A DNA stretch of 29,740 nucleotides from JAKFWI01 sp031398975 (lineage in GTDB: Bacteria; Pseudomonadota; Alphaproteobacteria; Caulobacterales; Aquidulcibacteraceae), in contig JANNOI010000003.1 of NCBI GenBank assembly GCA_031398975.1, positions 1 through 29,740 of the forward strand, given 5' to 3'. Below, one piece after another: positions 8,022-15,209 of this stretch. The notes beneath the pieces are model-generated. The model worked only from the letters and a program-made list of their open reading frames with translations, was not told the origin of the DNA and did not search any database. Both the position numbers and the translations under genes were made by a program. Positions within the stretch are counted from its first letter, which is position 1. Each line of letters begins with the position of its first letter.

Positions 8022-9821
8022 ATGCCCATCCGCCGCCTGCCCCCCGAAGCCGTCAACCGCATCGCCGCCGGCGAGGTGATCGAGCGGCCGGCCGCGGCGG
8101 TGAAGGAATTGGTGGAGAACGCGCTCGACGCCGGGGCCCGCTCCATCGCGGTGCGCATCGAGGCGGGCGGGGCGGAGCTGATCCGCGTCGAGGACGACGG
8201 CGTCGGCATGGGACCAGACGCGCTGGAGCTGGCGATCGAGCGCCACGCCACCTCCAAGCTCGCGCCCGCGGCGGACGGCTCGGTCGATCTCCTGAACATC
8301 CGCACGCTGGGCTTCCGCGGCGAGGCGCTGCCCTCGATCGGGGCCGTCGCGCGGCTGACGATCACCTCCCGGGCGCGCGGATCGGCGGAGGCGTTCTGCG
8401 TGCAGGTGCAGGCGGGCGTGCTCACGCCCGCGCGCCCGGCGGCGTTTCCCGGCGCCAGCGGCACGGTGGTGGAAGTGCGCAACCTCTTCTTCGCCACCCC
8501 GGCGCGGCTCAAATTTCTGAAGTCCGAGCGGGCCGAGACGATGGCTGTGGTCGATTGCGTCAAGCGCCTGGCGCTGGCGCGCGCCGACGTCGGATTTCGC
8601 CTGGACATAGACGGGCGCCAGGCCCTGCGCGCCGCCCCCGAGCGGGACAGAGACGGGAACGGGGACGGCGTGCGCGCCCGGCTGGGGGCGCTGCTGGCCG
8701 CCGATTTCGCCGCCAATTGCGTGCCGATCGACCTGACGCGCGAGGGCGTGCGCCTGACCGGCCAGGCGGGGCTGCCCACGTTCAGCCGCGGCGCGCCCAC
8801 CCACCAGCACCTCTTCGTCAATGGCCGCCCGGTGAAGGACAAGCTGATCCTGGGCGCGCTGCGCGGCGCCTATCAGGACCTGCTGGCCCGCGACCGCCAC
8901 CCCGTGGCCGCGCTGTTCTTGACGATCGATCCCGAACTCGTGGACGTGAACGTTCACCCCGCCAAGACGGAGGTGCGCTTCCGCGACGCGGCTTTGGTGC
9001 GGGGGCTGATCGTGAGCGGGCTGAAGCATGCGCTGGCCGCCGCCGGCCACCGCGCCGCCACCAGCACCGCCGATCAGGCCTTGGCCTATGCCCGGCCCGG
9101 GCCTGCGCTTGGGTTCGTTCCGCCGCGCGGCCTGAGGGAAAACCCGCCTGCGGCGATGGATTTCATGGCGCCCGGCGGGCGCGTGGAGCAGGGCGCGGGG
9201 GCTGCGCCCGCCGCGCTGAGCGCGTCGCCGGCCGCCATCTCCTACCCGCTGGGCGCCGCGCGCGCGCAAGTGCACGAGACCTATATCGTGTCCCAGACCG
9301 AGGACGGGGTGGTGATCGTGGATCAGCACGCCGCGCACGAGCGGCTCGTCTATGAGAAGATGAAGGCGATGCTGGCCGCGGGCGGCGTCGCGCGCCAGAC
9401 GCTGCTGATCCCCGAGATCGTCGATCTCGATCCCGCAGAGGCCGAGCGGCTTTTAGCGCGGGCGGAGGAATTCGCCGCGCTTGGGCTTGTGCTCGAGCCG
9501 TTCGGCGCCGGCGCGGTGCTGGTGCGCGAGACGCCGGCGCTCCTGGGCGATCTCGCGTGCGCGGCCCTCCTCAAGGATTTGGCGGACGATCTGGCCGAGC
9601 TCGGATCGGCGCAGGCGCTGCAGGACCGGCTGGAGGCGGTGTGTTCGTCCATGGCGTGCAGGGGCTCGGTGCGCGCGGGGCGCCGGCTGAGCGGGGAGGA
9701 GATGAACGCGCTGCTACGCCAGATGGAAGCCACGCCCTTTTCCGGTCAATGCAATCACGGCCGGCCGACCTATGTGGAATTGAAGCTGGCCGATATCGAG
9801 AAATTGTTCGGCCGGCGCTAA
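8022..9821 (+). CDS. mutL: DNA mismatch repair protein MutL (endonuclease type)
   Basis: Couples MutS mismatch recognition to strand excision. The N-terminal GHKL ATPase is clear: VVKELVEN-like KELVENALDAGA, then DDGVGMG, then TLGFRGEALPSI. The C-terminal domain carries the metal-dependent nicking motifs: D434-QHAAHERLVYE fits DQHA(X)2E(X)4E, ACRGSVRAG follows, C577-NHGRP matches the CPHGRP box, and LFGRR ends the protein. This is therefore the nicking form found in bacteria that lack MutH, not the E. coli form. The ATG at 8022 (MPIRRLPPEAV) matches the family's N-terminus; a GTG at 8007 would add five residues. It follows the M16 pair by 51 bp on the same strand. Confidence 0.97.
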   Translation: MPIRRLPPEAVNRIAAGEVIERPAAAVKELVENALDAGARSIAVRIEAGGAELIRVEDDGVGMGPDALELAIERHATSKLAPAADGSVDLLNIRTLGFRGEALPSIGAVARLTITSRARGSAEAFCVQVQAGVLTPARPAAFPGASGTVVEVRNLFFATPARLKFLKSERAETMAVVDCVKRLALARADVGFRLDIDGRQALRAAPERDRDGNGDGVRARLGALLAADFAANCVPIDLTREGVRLTGQAGLPTFSRGAPTHQHLFVNGRPVKDKLILGALRGAYQDLLARDRHPVAALFLTIDPELVDVNVHPAKTEVRFRDAALVRGLIVSGLKHALAAAGHRAATSTADQALAYARPGPALGFVPPRGLRENPPAAMDFMAPGGRVEQGAGAAPAALSASPAAISYPLGAARAQVHETYIVSQTEDGVVIVDQHAAHERLVYEKMKAMLAAGGVARQTLLIPEIVDLDPAEAERLLARAEEFAALGLVLEPFGAGAVLVRETPALLGDLACAALLKDLADDLAELGSAQALQDRLEAVCSSMACRGSVRAGRRLSGEEMNALLRQMEATPFSGQCNHGRPTYVELKLADIEKLFGRR

Positions 9822-9837
9822 GGCGCCCCGGATGCGC

Positions 9838-9888
9838 TAGACCGTTTCCCGAAAAGTGTTCCGCGGTTTTCGGACGAGAAACGGTCTA
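9838..9888. repeat. Intergenic hairpin repeat 1 (REP-like)
   Basis: A long imperfect inverted repeat. TAGACCGTTTC (9838-9848) pairs perfectly with GAAACGGTCTA (9878-9888). Immediately inside, CCGAAAA (9849-9855) pairs with TTTTCGG (9867-9873), leaving an 11-base loop and a 4-base bulge. It is AT-richer than its surroundings and has no coding potential. From memory it resembles small dispersed repeats in alphaproteobacterial intergenic regions; no second copy is visible in this window. Confidence 0.65.
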
Positions 9889-9899
9889 ACTTAAAGTGC

Positions 9900-9949
9900 A
9901 GAGCGGTTTTTCTCGATTGGATTGATTCAATCCACTCGAGAACCGCTCT
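9900..9949. repeat. Intergenic hairpin repeat 2 (nested palindrome)
   Basis: AGAGCGGTT (9900-9908) pairs with AACCGCTCT (9941-9949). Inside, TCTCGA (9911-9916) matches TCGAGA (9936-9941). The core TGGATTGA-T-TCAATCCA (9918-9934) is a perfect palindrome about one central base. The element lies eleven bases after hairpin 1 and just upstream of the ribosome site of the next gene, so it could affect that gene's transcript. Probably a dispersed repeat or REP-like element. Confidence 0.65.
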
Positions 9950-9970
9950 AGGCCTCAAAAGGAGACCGGA

Positions 9971-11017
9971 ATGGGCGGCGCGCGATGGAGCCGGCTGCGC
10001 GCGGCGGCCGGCGCGGCCTGGCGGCGGGGGCGCAGCGTCCGTCCGCGGACGGCCCTCGCGGTCGCGGTTGCGGCCGCGCTTGCGCTCGCTTTGTTGGGGG
10101 CCGTCTTTGCGCCAACGGGGCGCGACGCGCCGCAAGCGGCCGCACCTGCGCCCCCGCCACTGTCGCGCGTGGTGGAGGCCCGGCCTGTCGGGGGGGAGCG
10201 GGCCCTGGCGCTGGCGCGGCGGCTGGAGCGCGAAGCGTTCGCGGACGCCCCGGTTGTGCAGGATCCCCCGGACGGCCCCGTAAGGGCGGCGGAATTCACC
10301 GAGAGCGCGCGCGAGAGCTTCCGCGCCGCCGCCGCCCCCCTGCTGCAGGATCCCGAAACCCGCGTGCGGGAAAGCGTCGCGCGCGCCGCCGATCCGCGCA
10401 CGCGCGCTGCGGGGCTTGCGGCGCTCTGGGCGATCGCGGAGGAGGGCGGGCCGTCGGCGGGGCTGATCTGGCGCTTCTGCGCCGCGCTCGCCGCGGGCGC
10501 GGGCGAGCCCCGGGCGGGGGAGGCTTTGACGCGGGCGCGCGCCGCCAACCCCCAGGACCGCCGCCTGTGGCGGATGCTCGCCTTCACCCTGCACCGGGAA
10601 GGGAAGGTCCGCGCCGCGCGCGGAGCCGCGCTGGTGGGCCAGGGCCTGGCGGAGGCCGCCGCCGGACAAGCCGCCCAAGCCGACCGGACGCTCGAACAAG
10701 CCCTGCCGCTGCTGGGCGAGGCCACGAGCCGCGCCTTCGTGCTGGGACGGCTGGGCGACGCCGCCGCCCGGCGCGACGATTGGTCCGCCGCCGCGCGCTA
10801 TTTTCGGCGCGCGCTCGAACTCCGGACGCGCGCGCGCGACGGGGCGGGGATCGGCCAGGAAGCCTCCAAGCTCGCACGCGCGGAGGCCGCCCAAGGGCGG
10901 ATGGCGCAGGCGTGCGCCGCGCTCGCGCGCGCGCGGGAGCAGGGCGTGCGCCCGATCGCTTCGGGGCGCCTGCAAAGCTGCGCCGCACCGGCTTCCCTCA
11001 CACCGGCGCCGGGCTGA
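9971..11017 (+). CDS. Membrane-anchored TPR-like protein of unknown function
   Basis: Not recognised as a named gene. The N-terminus is arginine-rich (residues 1-26), followed by one hydrophobic membrane segment at about 28-46 and a Pro/Ala linker. The remainder is helical. The region about 170-335 has TPR-like pairs such as SAARYFRRALELRTRARDGA and MAQACAALARAREQG. The topology suggests a short cytoplasmic tail and a periplasmic scaffold domain. A strong AAGGAG lies eight bases before the ATG at 9971, which favours this frame over a rival overlapping frame from 9985. The 3' end overlaps the end of rsmD by 20 bases on the opposite strand. A role in binding a protein partner is inferred from the fold only. 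Confidence 0.72.
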   Translation: MGGARWSRLRAAAGAAWRRGRSVRPRTALAVAVAAALALALLGAVFAPTGRDAPQAAAPAPPPLSRVVEARPVGGERALALARRLEREAFADAPVVQDPPDGPVRAAEFTESARESFRAAAAPLLQDPETRVRESVARAADPRTRAAGLAALWAIAEEGGPSAGLIWRFCAALAAGAGEPRAGEALTRARAANPQDRRLWRMLAFTLHREGKVRAARGAALVGQGLAEAAAGQAAQADRTLEQALPLLGEATSRAFVLGRLGDAAARRDDWSAAARYFRRALELRTRARDGAGIGQEASKLARAEAAQGRMAQACAALARAREQGVRPIASGRLQSCAAPASLTPAPG

Positions 11018-11564
11018 GGAACAGCACTTTCGCGGCCCCATAGAGGCGCGTGTCGTGCAGACCATAACCCGGCGCGTCCGGCGCCTCGTCGGCGGCGCAC
11101 TCGAACACGATCAGCGCGCCGGGATCGATCCAGCCGCCGGCGCCGAGCCGCGCCAGAGCCGCCTCTCCCAGCCCCTGGCGGTAGGGCGGGTCAAGGAAAA
11201 CCAGATCGAACGGGGCGGAAAGGCCCGCGGGGCGGGGGCCGAGATCGGTGGCGTCGCGGCGGTGGATGCGGGTCTGCCCGAACAGCGAAAGCGTCTCTAT
11301 CGTGGTGCGGAGCGCCCCGCGCGCGGCGGCGTCGGTTTCCACGAACAGCGCGAAATCGGCCCCGCGCGACAGCGCCTCGAACCCGAGCGCGCCCGAGCCC
11401 GCGAACAGGTCCAGCACGCGCCGCCCGCCAAGCCCGGAAGACCAGGGAGCGTGCTCCAGAATGTTGAACACCGCCTCGCGCGCCCGCTGGCCCGTGGGGC
11501 GGGTGGCGAGGCCCGGGGGCGTTGCGATCGCACGCCCCTTTAACCGCCCGCCGATGATCCGCAT
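10998..11564 (-). CDS. rsmD: 16S rRNA (guanine966-N2) methyltransferase RsmD
   Basis: Methylates N2 of G966 in 16S rRNA, near the P-site, using S-adenosylmethionine. The N-terminus MRIIGGRLKGR and TRPTGQRAREAVFNIL are typical of RsmD. The SAM-binding loop is DLFAGSGALGFEAL at residues 52 onward, and the catalytic motif is FLDPPYRQG with DPPY at 125-128. At 188 residues it is the usual size. The open frame extends far upstream, but the ATG at 11564 matches the family start and has GGAG about ten bases before it. It converges on the TPR-like gene with a short overlap and is divergent from the YjbE-like gene, 90 bp away. Confidence 0.95.
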   Translation of the reverse strand: MRIIGGRLKGRAIATPPGLATRPTGQRAREAVFNILEHAPWSSGLGGRRVLDLFAGSGALGFEALSRGADFALFVETDAAARGALRTTIETLSLFGQTRIHRRDATDLGPRPAGLSAPFDLVFLDPPYRQGLGEAALARLGAGGWIDPGALIVFECAADEAPDAPGYGLHDTRLYGAAKVLFLSPAPV

Positions 11565-11587
11565 CGCCTTGCTCCCGCCGCCGGGCC

Positions 11588-11616
11588 TTGACCGCTGCGC
11601 CCCAAGCCGCCTTAAA
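11588..11616 (+). promoter_or_regulatory. Candidate sigma-70 type promoter for the YjbE-like gene
   Basis: TTGACC (11588-11593) is followed after exactly 17 bases by CTTAAA (11611-11616), about 40 bases before the TTG start at 11655. The -35 box fits the consensus well; the -10 box is weak. No folded leader resembling a manganese riboswitch was recognised in this 90-bp gap. Confidence 0.4.
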
Positions 11617-11654
11617 GCGTCGCTCCCCTGCCTTCCAGCGAAAGAGAGCCCGTT

Positions 11655-12326
11655 TTGGACCCGCTGTTCAGCGACGTTTCCGCCCTCATTCAAGTCGTGC
11701 TCATCGACTTGGCGCTGGCGGGGGACAACGCGATCGCCGTGGGGCTCGCCGCATCCGCGCTGGCGCCGGCGCTGCAGCGGCGGGTGATCCTGATCGGCAT
11801 CGGGCTGGCCTTGGTGCTGCGGATCGCGTTCGCGCTGATCACGGTGCAATTGCTGGCGGTGAAGGGGCTTTTGCTTGCGGGCGGCCTGCTGCTGTTCTGG
11901 GTGGCGTGGCGGATGGTGCAGGATCTGCGCGCCCACCACGCCGCAACGCCGGGGCTCGAGCCCGAGCAGGGCGCAGAATTCGCCGCCGCCGCAGCCGCGC
12001 GCGTCCAGGCGCCCGGCACGTTCGGGCGGGCGCTCCTGTCCATCGTCATCGCCGACGTTTCGATGTCCCTCGATAACGTGCTGGCGGTGGCCGGGGTCTC
12101 CCGGCATGCGCCGGAGATCATGACGTTCGGGCTTGTGCTGTCGGTGGTGCTGATGGGCGCGGCGGCTTCCTTCGTGGCCCGCATCATCGAGCGCTATCGC
12201 TGGATCGCCTATCTCGGCGTGGTGGTGATCGTGTTCGCGGCGGCGCGGATGGTGTGGGAGGATCTGCACATGTTCTTCCCCGCTGCGCTCCCGGCGCTGC
12301 CGTTTTGGCTGGGTGGGCGCGCCTGA
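11655..12326 (+). CDS. TerC/YjbE family integral membrane protein, probable metal ion transporter
   Basis: Polytopic inner-membrane protein with about seven hydrophobic segments. It has an internal twofold pattern typical of the family: D18 and D24-N25 in IDLALAGDNAIAVG, echoed by D134 and D140-N141 in IADVSMSLDNVLAVAG. These acidic residues in membrane helices are the likely ion site. The family includes manganese exporters and proteins linked to tellurite resistance; the substrate here is inference. A loop of about 40 residues (90-125) rich in Ala and Glu separates the halves. The start is the TTG at 11655 (MDPLFSDVSA) with GAGAG upstream; there is no better ATG. It sits between rsmD and rluB and ends five bases from the rluB stop. 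Confidence 0.88.
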   Translation: MDPLFSDVSALIQVVLIDLALAGDNAIAVGLAASALAPALQRRVILIGIGLALVLRIAFALITVQLLAVKGLLLAGGLLLFWVAWRMVQDLRAHHAATPGLEPEQGAEFAAAAAARVQAPGTFGRALLSIVIADVSMSLDNVLAVAGVSRHAPEIMTFGLVLSVVLMGAAASFVARIIERYRWIAYLGVVVIVFAAARMVWEDLHMFFPAALPALPFWLGGRA

Positions 12327-12331
12327 GCCCG

Positions 12332-13090
12332 CTACCCGCGCGGGCGCTTTTCCCCCAGCTGCGCGCGCAGCGTCTTGGCCGGAACCTCCTCCACCGCGCC
12401 GGGAACCAGCACGCCGAGCTGGAAGGGCCCGTAGGCGGTGCGGATCAGGCGGTTCACCCGCAGGCCCAGCGCCTCCAGCACCCGGCGCACCTCGCGGTTC
12501 TTGCCCTCCGCCAGGGTCAGCGTGATCCAAACATTGGCCGCGCGCGCCTGGTCGAGCGTCGCCTCGATCGGCCCGTAGGAGACGCCGTCCACTATGATCC
12601 CCTCCCGCAGCGCGTCGAGTTCGGCCTGGGCGATGGTCCCGAACGCGCGTGCGCGGTAGCGACGCGCCCAGCCGGAGGCGGGCAGCTCCAGCCGCCGCGC
12701 CAGCGCGCCGTCATTGGTCAGGAGCAGCAGGCCTTCGGAGGTGAGATCAAGCCGCCCGACGGAGATCACGCGCGGCAGGTCCGGCCCCAGCCGCTCAAAC
12801 ACGGTGGGCCTGCCCTGGGGGTCTCGGTGGGTTGTGACGAGGCCCGGCGGCTTGTGGTAGCGCCACAGCCGCGTGGGCTCCGGCGCGGTCACGGTCTTGC
12901 CGTCCACCCGCACGATATCGCCCGCGCGCACCTTGAAAGCCGGCGTATCGAGGCGCGCGCCGTTGACGCTCACCCGGCCGTCGGCGATCAGGCGCTCGGC
13001 GTCGCGGCGCGAACACACGCCCGCCCGCGCCAAGGTCTTGGCGATCCGATCGCCGTCTTCCCAGGCGTCAGGTTTTGCGGCTTCTTCCAT
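12332..13090 (-). CDS. rluB: RsuA/RluB family rRNA pseudouridine synthase
   Basis: Converts a uridine in rRNA to pseudouridine; by family resemblance the target is probably U2605 of 23S rRNA. An N-terminal S4 RNA-binding domain covers roughly residues 14-62 (RIAKTLARAGVCSRRDAERL). The catalytic aspartate is D115 in GRLDLTSEGLLLLTNDG. The closing motifs EGKNREVRRVLEALG and VNRLIRTAYGPF are typical of this subfamily. The frame can be extended to 13162, but that would overlap tadA on the other strand. The ATG at 13090 (MEEAAKPDAW) gives 252 residues and is chosen. The subfamily is clear; the exact member (RluB, E or F type) is judged from overall likeness. Confidence 0.9.
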   Translation of the reverse strand: MEEAAKPDAWEDGDRIAKTLARAGVCSRRDAERLIADGRVSVNGARLDTPAFKVRAGDIVRVDGKTVTAPEPTRLWRYHKPPGLVTTHRDPQGRPTVFERLGPDLPRVISVGRLDLTSEGLLLLTNDGALARRLELPASGWARRYRARAFGTIAQAELDALREGIIVDGVSYGPIEATLDQARAANVWITLTLAEGKNREVRRVLEALGLRVNRLIRTAYGPFQLGVLVPGAVEEVPAKTLRAQLGEKRPRG

Positions 13091-13130
13091 GCGATTGACC
13101 TGAGCGCGTGCGCGCTGCTGATGGAGCCCC

Positions 13131-13619
13131 ATGTCTAGCCTGATCGCCGCCGATCTCGCCATGATGGGTCACGCCCTCGCCGCCGCCCGCGCCGCGGGGG
13201 CGGCGGGCGAGGCGCCCGTGGGCGCGGTGGTGGCCGATCCCGAAACGGGCGCGATCCTGGCCGCGGCCGGCAATTCCCCCATCGCCGCACACGATCCAAC
13301 CGCCCACGCCGAGATCCTGGCGCTGCGCGCGGCCGCCGCCCGGCTGGGCAATTACCGGCTCCCGGGGCTCTCGCTCTACGTGACGCTGGAGCCGTGCGCG
13401 ATGTGCGCGGGCGCGATCAGCCATGCGCGGATCGCGCGGCTTGTGTATGGGGCGGAGGATCGAAAGGGCGGCGCGGTCGCGCACGGGCCCCGCTTCTTCG
13501 AGCAGCCCACCTGCCATTGGCGGCCCGCGATCACGGCCGGGATCGGGGCGGAGGAGGCGGCAAGCCTGCTGCGCGCCTTCTTCCGCGCCCGGCGTCAATT
13601 GGGCAAGGCCAGCGAATAG
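13131..13619 (+). CDS. tadA: tRNA-specific adenosine deaminase TadA
   Basis: Deaminates A34 to inosine in the anticodon of tRNA-Arg(ACG), letting it read three codons. The cytidine-deaminase fold signature is complete: zinc ligand H59 and catalytic E61 in TAHAEILAL, and C89 and C92 in EPCAMCAGA. VTLEPCAMCAGAISHARI is characteristic of TadA. At 162 residues it is normal. The ATG at 13131 has GGAG four bases upstream. It is divergent from rluB (40 bp), and its end overlaps the end of apaG by 25 bases. Confidence 0.96.
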   Translation: MSSLIAADLAMMGHALAAARAAGAAGEAPVGAVVADPETGAILAAAGNSPIAAHDPTAHAEILALRAAAARLGNYRLPGLSLYVTLEPCAMCAGAISHARIARLVYGAEDRKGGAVAHGPRFFEQPTCHWRPAITAGIGAEEAASLLRAFFRARRQLGKASE

Positions 13620-13993
13620 GGGCTGTCGAGCGCGAAGGCCGGGGTGTCCACCGAAAAGCGCGCGCCGTCGCTGAGCTGCTGCATGCCATAGCTTCCCACC
13701 ATCACCCCGGAGGGCGCGCTGAGGGGCGCCGCGCTCGTGTAGCGGAAGGACCGCCATGGCGCGATCACGGGCTGCTGGCCGACGACGCCCGGCCCGCGCA
13801 CCTCCTGAACGAGGCCGGCCGTATCCGTGATGCGCCAATAGCGCTCCAGGAGCCGCACCGCCTCGCGCCGCGTGTTCTCGATCTCCACCGCATAGGCCCA
13901 GACATAACGCTGCGCCTCGACGTCCGATTCCTCGGCCAGGAAAGAGGGCGTGACGCGCACAATCACCCCGCTCGTCTCTTGCTCGTAGGTCAT
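13595..13993 (-). CDS. apaG: ApaG family protein
   Basis: Small single-domain beta-sandwich protein (132 residues). The family is linked to divalent cation resistance in enterobacteria, but its biochemical role is unsettled. The core is recognisable: VTPSFLAEESDVEAQRYVWAY, then IENTRREAVRLLERYWRITD, then VVGQQPVIAPWRSFRYTS, and GSYGMQQL near the end. It lies 19 bp after metZ on the same strand and is probably transcribed with rnd and metZ. Its end overlaps tadA. Confidence 0.93.
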   Translation of the reverse strand: MTYEQETSGVIVRVTPSFLAEESDVEAQRYVWAYAVEIENTRREAVRLLERYWRITDTAGLVQEVRGPGVVGQQPVIAPWRSFRYTSAAPLSAPSGVMVGSYGMQQLSDGARFSVDTPAFALDSPYSLALPN

Positions 13994-14012
13994 GCAGCCC
14001 CGCCCGCTTTGG

Positions 14013-15209
14013 TCATGCGCGATCGAGCGCCTGGGCCAGATCGTCGATCAGGTCTTGCCCATCTTCCAGGCCGACGGAGAGGCGCACCATGCCGGGCGTG
14101 ATCCCGATGCGGGCGCGCGCGTCCTCGGCGAGGCGGCGGTGGGTGGTGGTTTCGGGATGGGTCGCGAGGCTTTTCGCATCGCCCAGATTGTTGGAGATGT
14201 CGATCAGGGCGAGCGCATCGAGGAAGCTCCACGCGCCTGGCCGCCCGCCCGCCACCTCGAACGCGACGAGCGTCCCGCCCGAGGCCATTTGCGCAGCGTG
14301 CACCCGCCGGCCCGGATGGTCCTCCCGACCTGGATAGAAAAGCTTCGTCACCTTTGGGTGGGCGGCCAGCGCGTCCGCGACCGCGGCGGCGTTGGCGGCC
14401 TGGCGCTCCACCCGCAGCGCTACGGTTTCGAGCCCCTTGATCAGCACCCAGGCGTTGAAGGGCGAGAGCGCGGGCCCCGTATGGCGCAGGAAGTCGCGGA
14501 TCGCCTCGTCGATCAGCGCCTTGGAGCCGAGGATGGCGCCGCCCAGCGTGCGGCCCTGCCCGTCAATATGCTTGGTGGTGGAATAGACGACGAGATCGGC
14601 GCCGAACCGGAACGGCTTCTGCAGCACCGGGCTCGCGAACACATTGTCCACCACCAGGAGCCCGCCCTGGGCGTGCACGATCTCGGCGACGCCGGCGATG
14701 TCGACTGCGCCCAAAGTCGGGTTGGCGGGGGTCTCGATCAGCGCGAGGCGCACGCCCCGGCGCGCGGCCTCCGCCCATTGGTCGAGGTCCTCGCCGTCCA
14801 CCAGCTCCACCTCCACGCCCAGGCGCGGCAGCAGCGTGTCGAGGATCCACAGGCACGAGGAGAACATGGCGCGCGCGCCGAGCACCCGGTCCCCGGCTTT
14901 GACATTGGCGAGGATCGCGGCGTTGACGGCCGCCATGCCGGAGCCCACGCCCAGGCATTCCTCCGCGCCCGGCCCCTCGAGCGCCATCAGGCGCTCCTCG
15001 AAGATGCGCACGGTCGGGTTCGCGTAGCGGCCATAGAGATAGCCGGGCGCGGTTCCCGCGAACCGGGCGTCGGCCTCCTCGGCGCTGTCATAGACGAAGC
15101 CCGATGTCAGATAGAGCCCCTCGGCCGTCTCCTGGTGCGGCGAGCGGGTGAGCCCGCCGCGAATGAGCTGGGTGGCGAGGCGATGGTCGGGGCCGGCGCG
15201 CTTGGTCAT
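14013..15209 (-). CDS. metZ: O-succinylhomoserine sulfhydrylase
   Basis: PLP-dependent enzyme of the Cys/Met metabolism family. It makes homocysteine directly from O-succinylhomoserine and sulfide in methionine synthesis. PLP contacts are visible: Y59 and R61 in YLYGRYANPT, the SGMAA loop at 90-94, D188 in LLVVDNVFA, and the Schiff-base lysine K213 in YSTTKHIDGQGR. The length of 398 residues is standard. The assignment to MetZ rather than MetB or MetC rests on overall likeness and on the neighbouring apaG. Its ATG at 15209 overlaps the TGA of rnd (ATGA), so translation is probably coupled. Confidence 0.92.
   Translation of the reverse strand: MTKRAGPDHRLATQLIRGGLTRSPHQETAEGLYLTSGFVYDSAEEADARFAGTAPGYLYGRYANPTVRIFEERLMALEGPGAEECLGVGSGMAAVNAAILANVKAGDRVLGARAMFSSCLWILDTLLPRLGVEVELVDGEDLDQWAEAARRGVRLALIETPANPTLGAVDIAGVAEIVHAQGGLLVVDNVFASPVLQKPFRFGADLVVYSTTKHIDGQGRTLGGAILGSKALIDEAIRDFLRHTGPALSPFNAWVLIKGLETVALRVERQAANAAAVADALAAHPKVTKLFYPGREDHPGRRVHAAQMASGGTLVAFEVAGGRPGAWSFLDALALIDISNNLGDAKSLATHPETTTHRRLAEDARARIGITPGMVRLSVGLEDGQDLIDDLAQALDRA

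Noticed and set aside
6477..9338. A 953-codon open frame on the minus strand
   Set aside because: It lies opposite the M16 genes and mutL, has low-complexity His/Gly/Arg composition and no recognisable domain. It is the usual antisense shadow in GC-rich coding DNA.
9985..11043. Overlapping 352-codon plus-strand frame in the TPR-like region
   Set aside because: It is Gly/Arg/Ala-rich without membrane or repeat structure, while the frame from 9971 has a strong ribosome site, a membrane helix and TPR-like pairs.
11565..11654. Possible manganese (yybP-ykoY) riboswitch before the YjbE-like gene
   Set aside because: The gap is short, and I could not find the conserved loops or a convincing fold; only a promoter-like pair of boxes is seen.
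11565..12530. 322-codon N-terminal extension of the rsmD frame
   Set aside because: It runs antisense through the YjbE-like gene with no family likeness; RsmD homology starts exactly at MRIIGG (11564).
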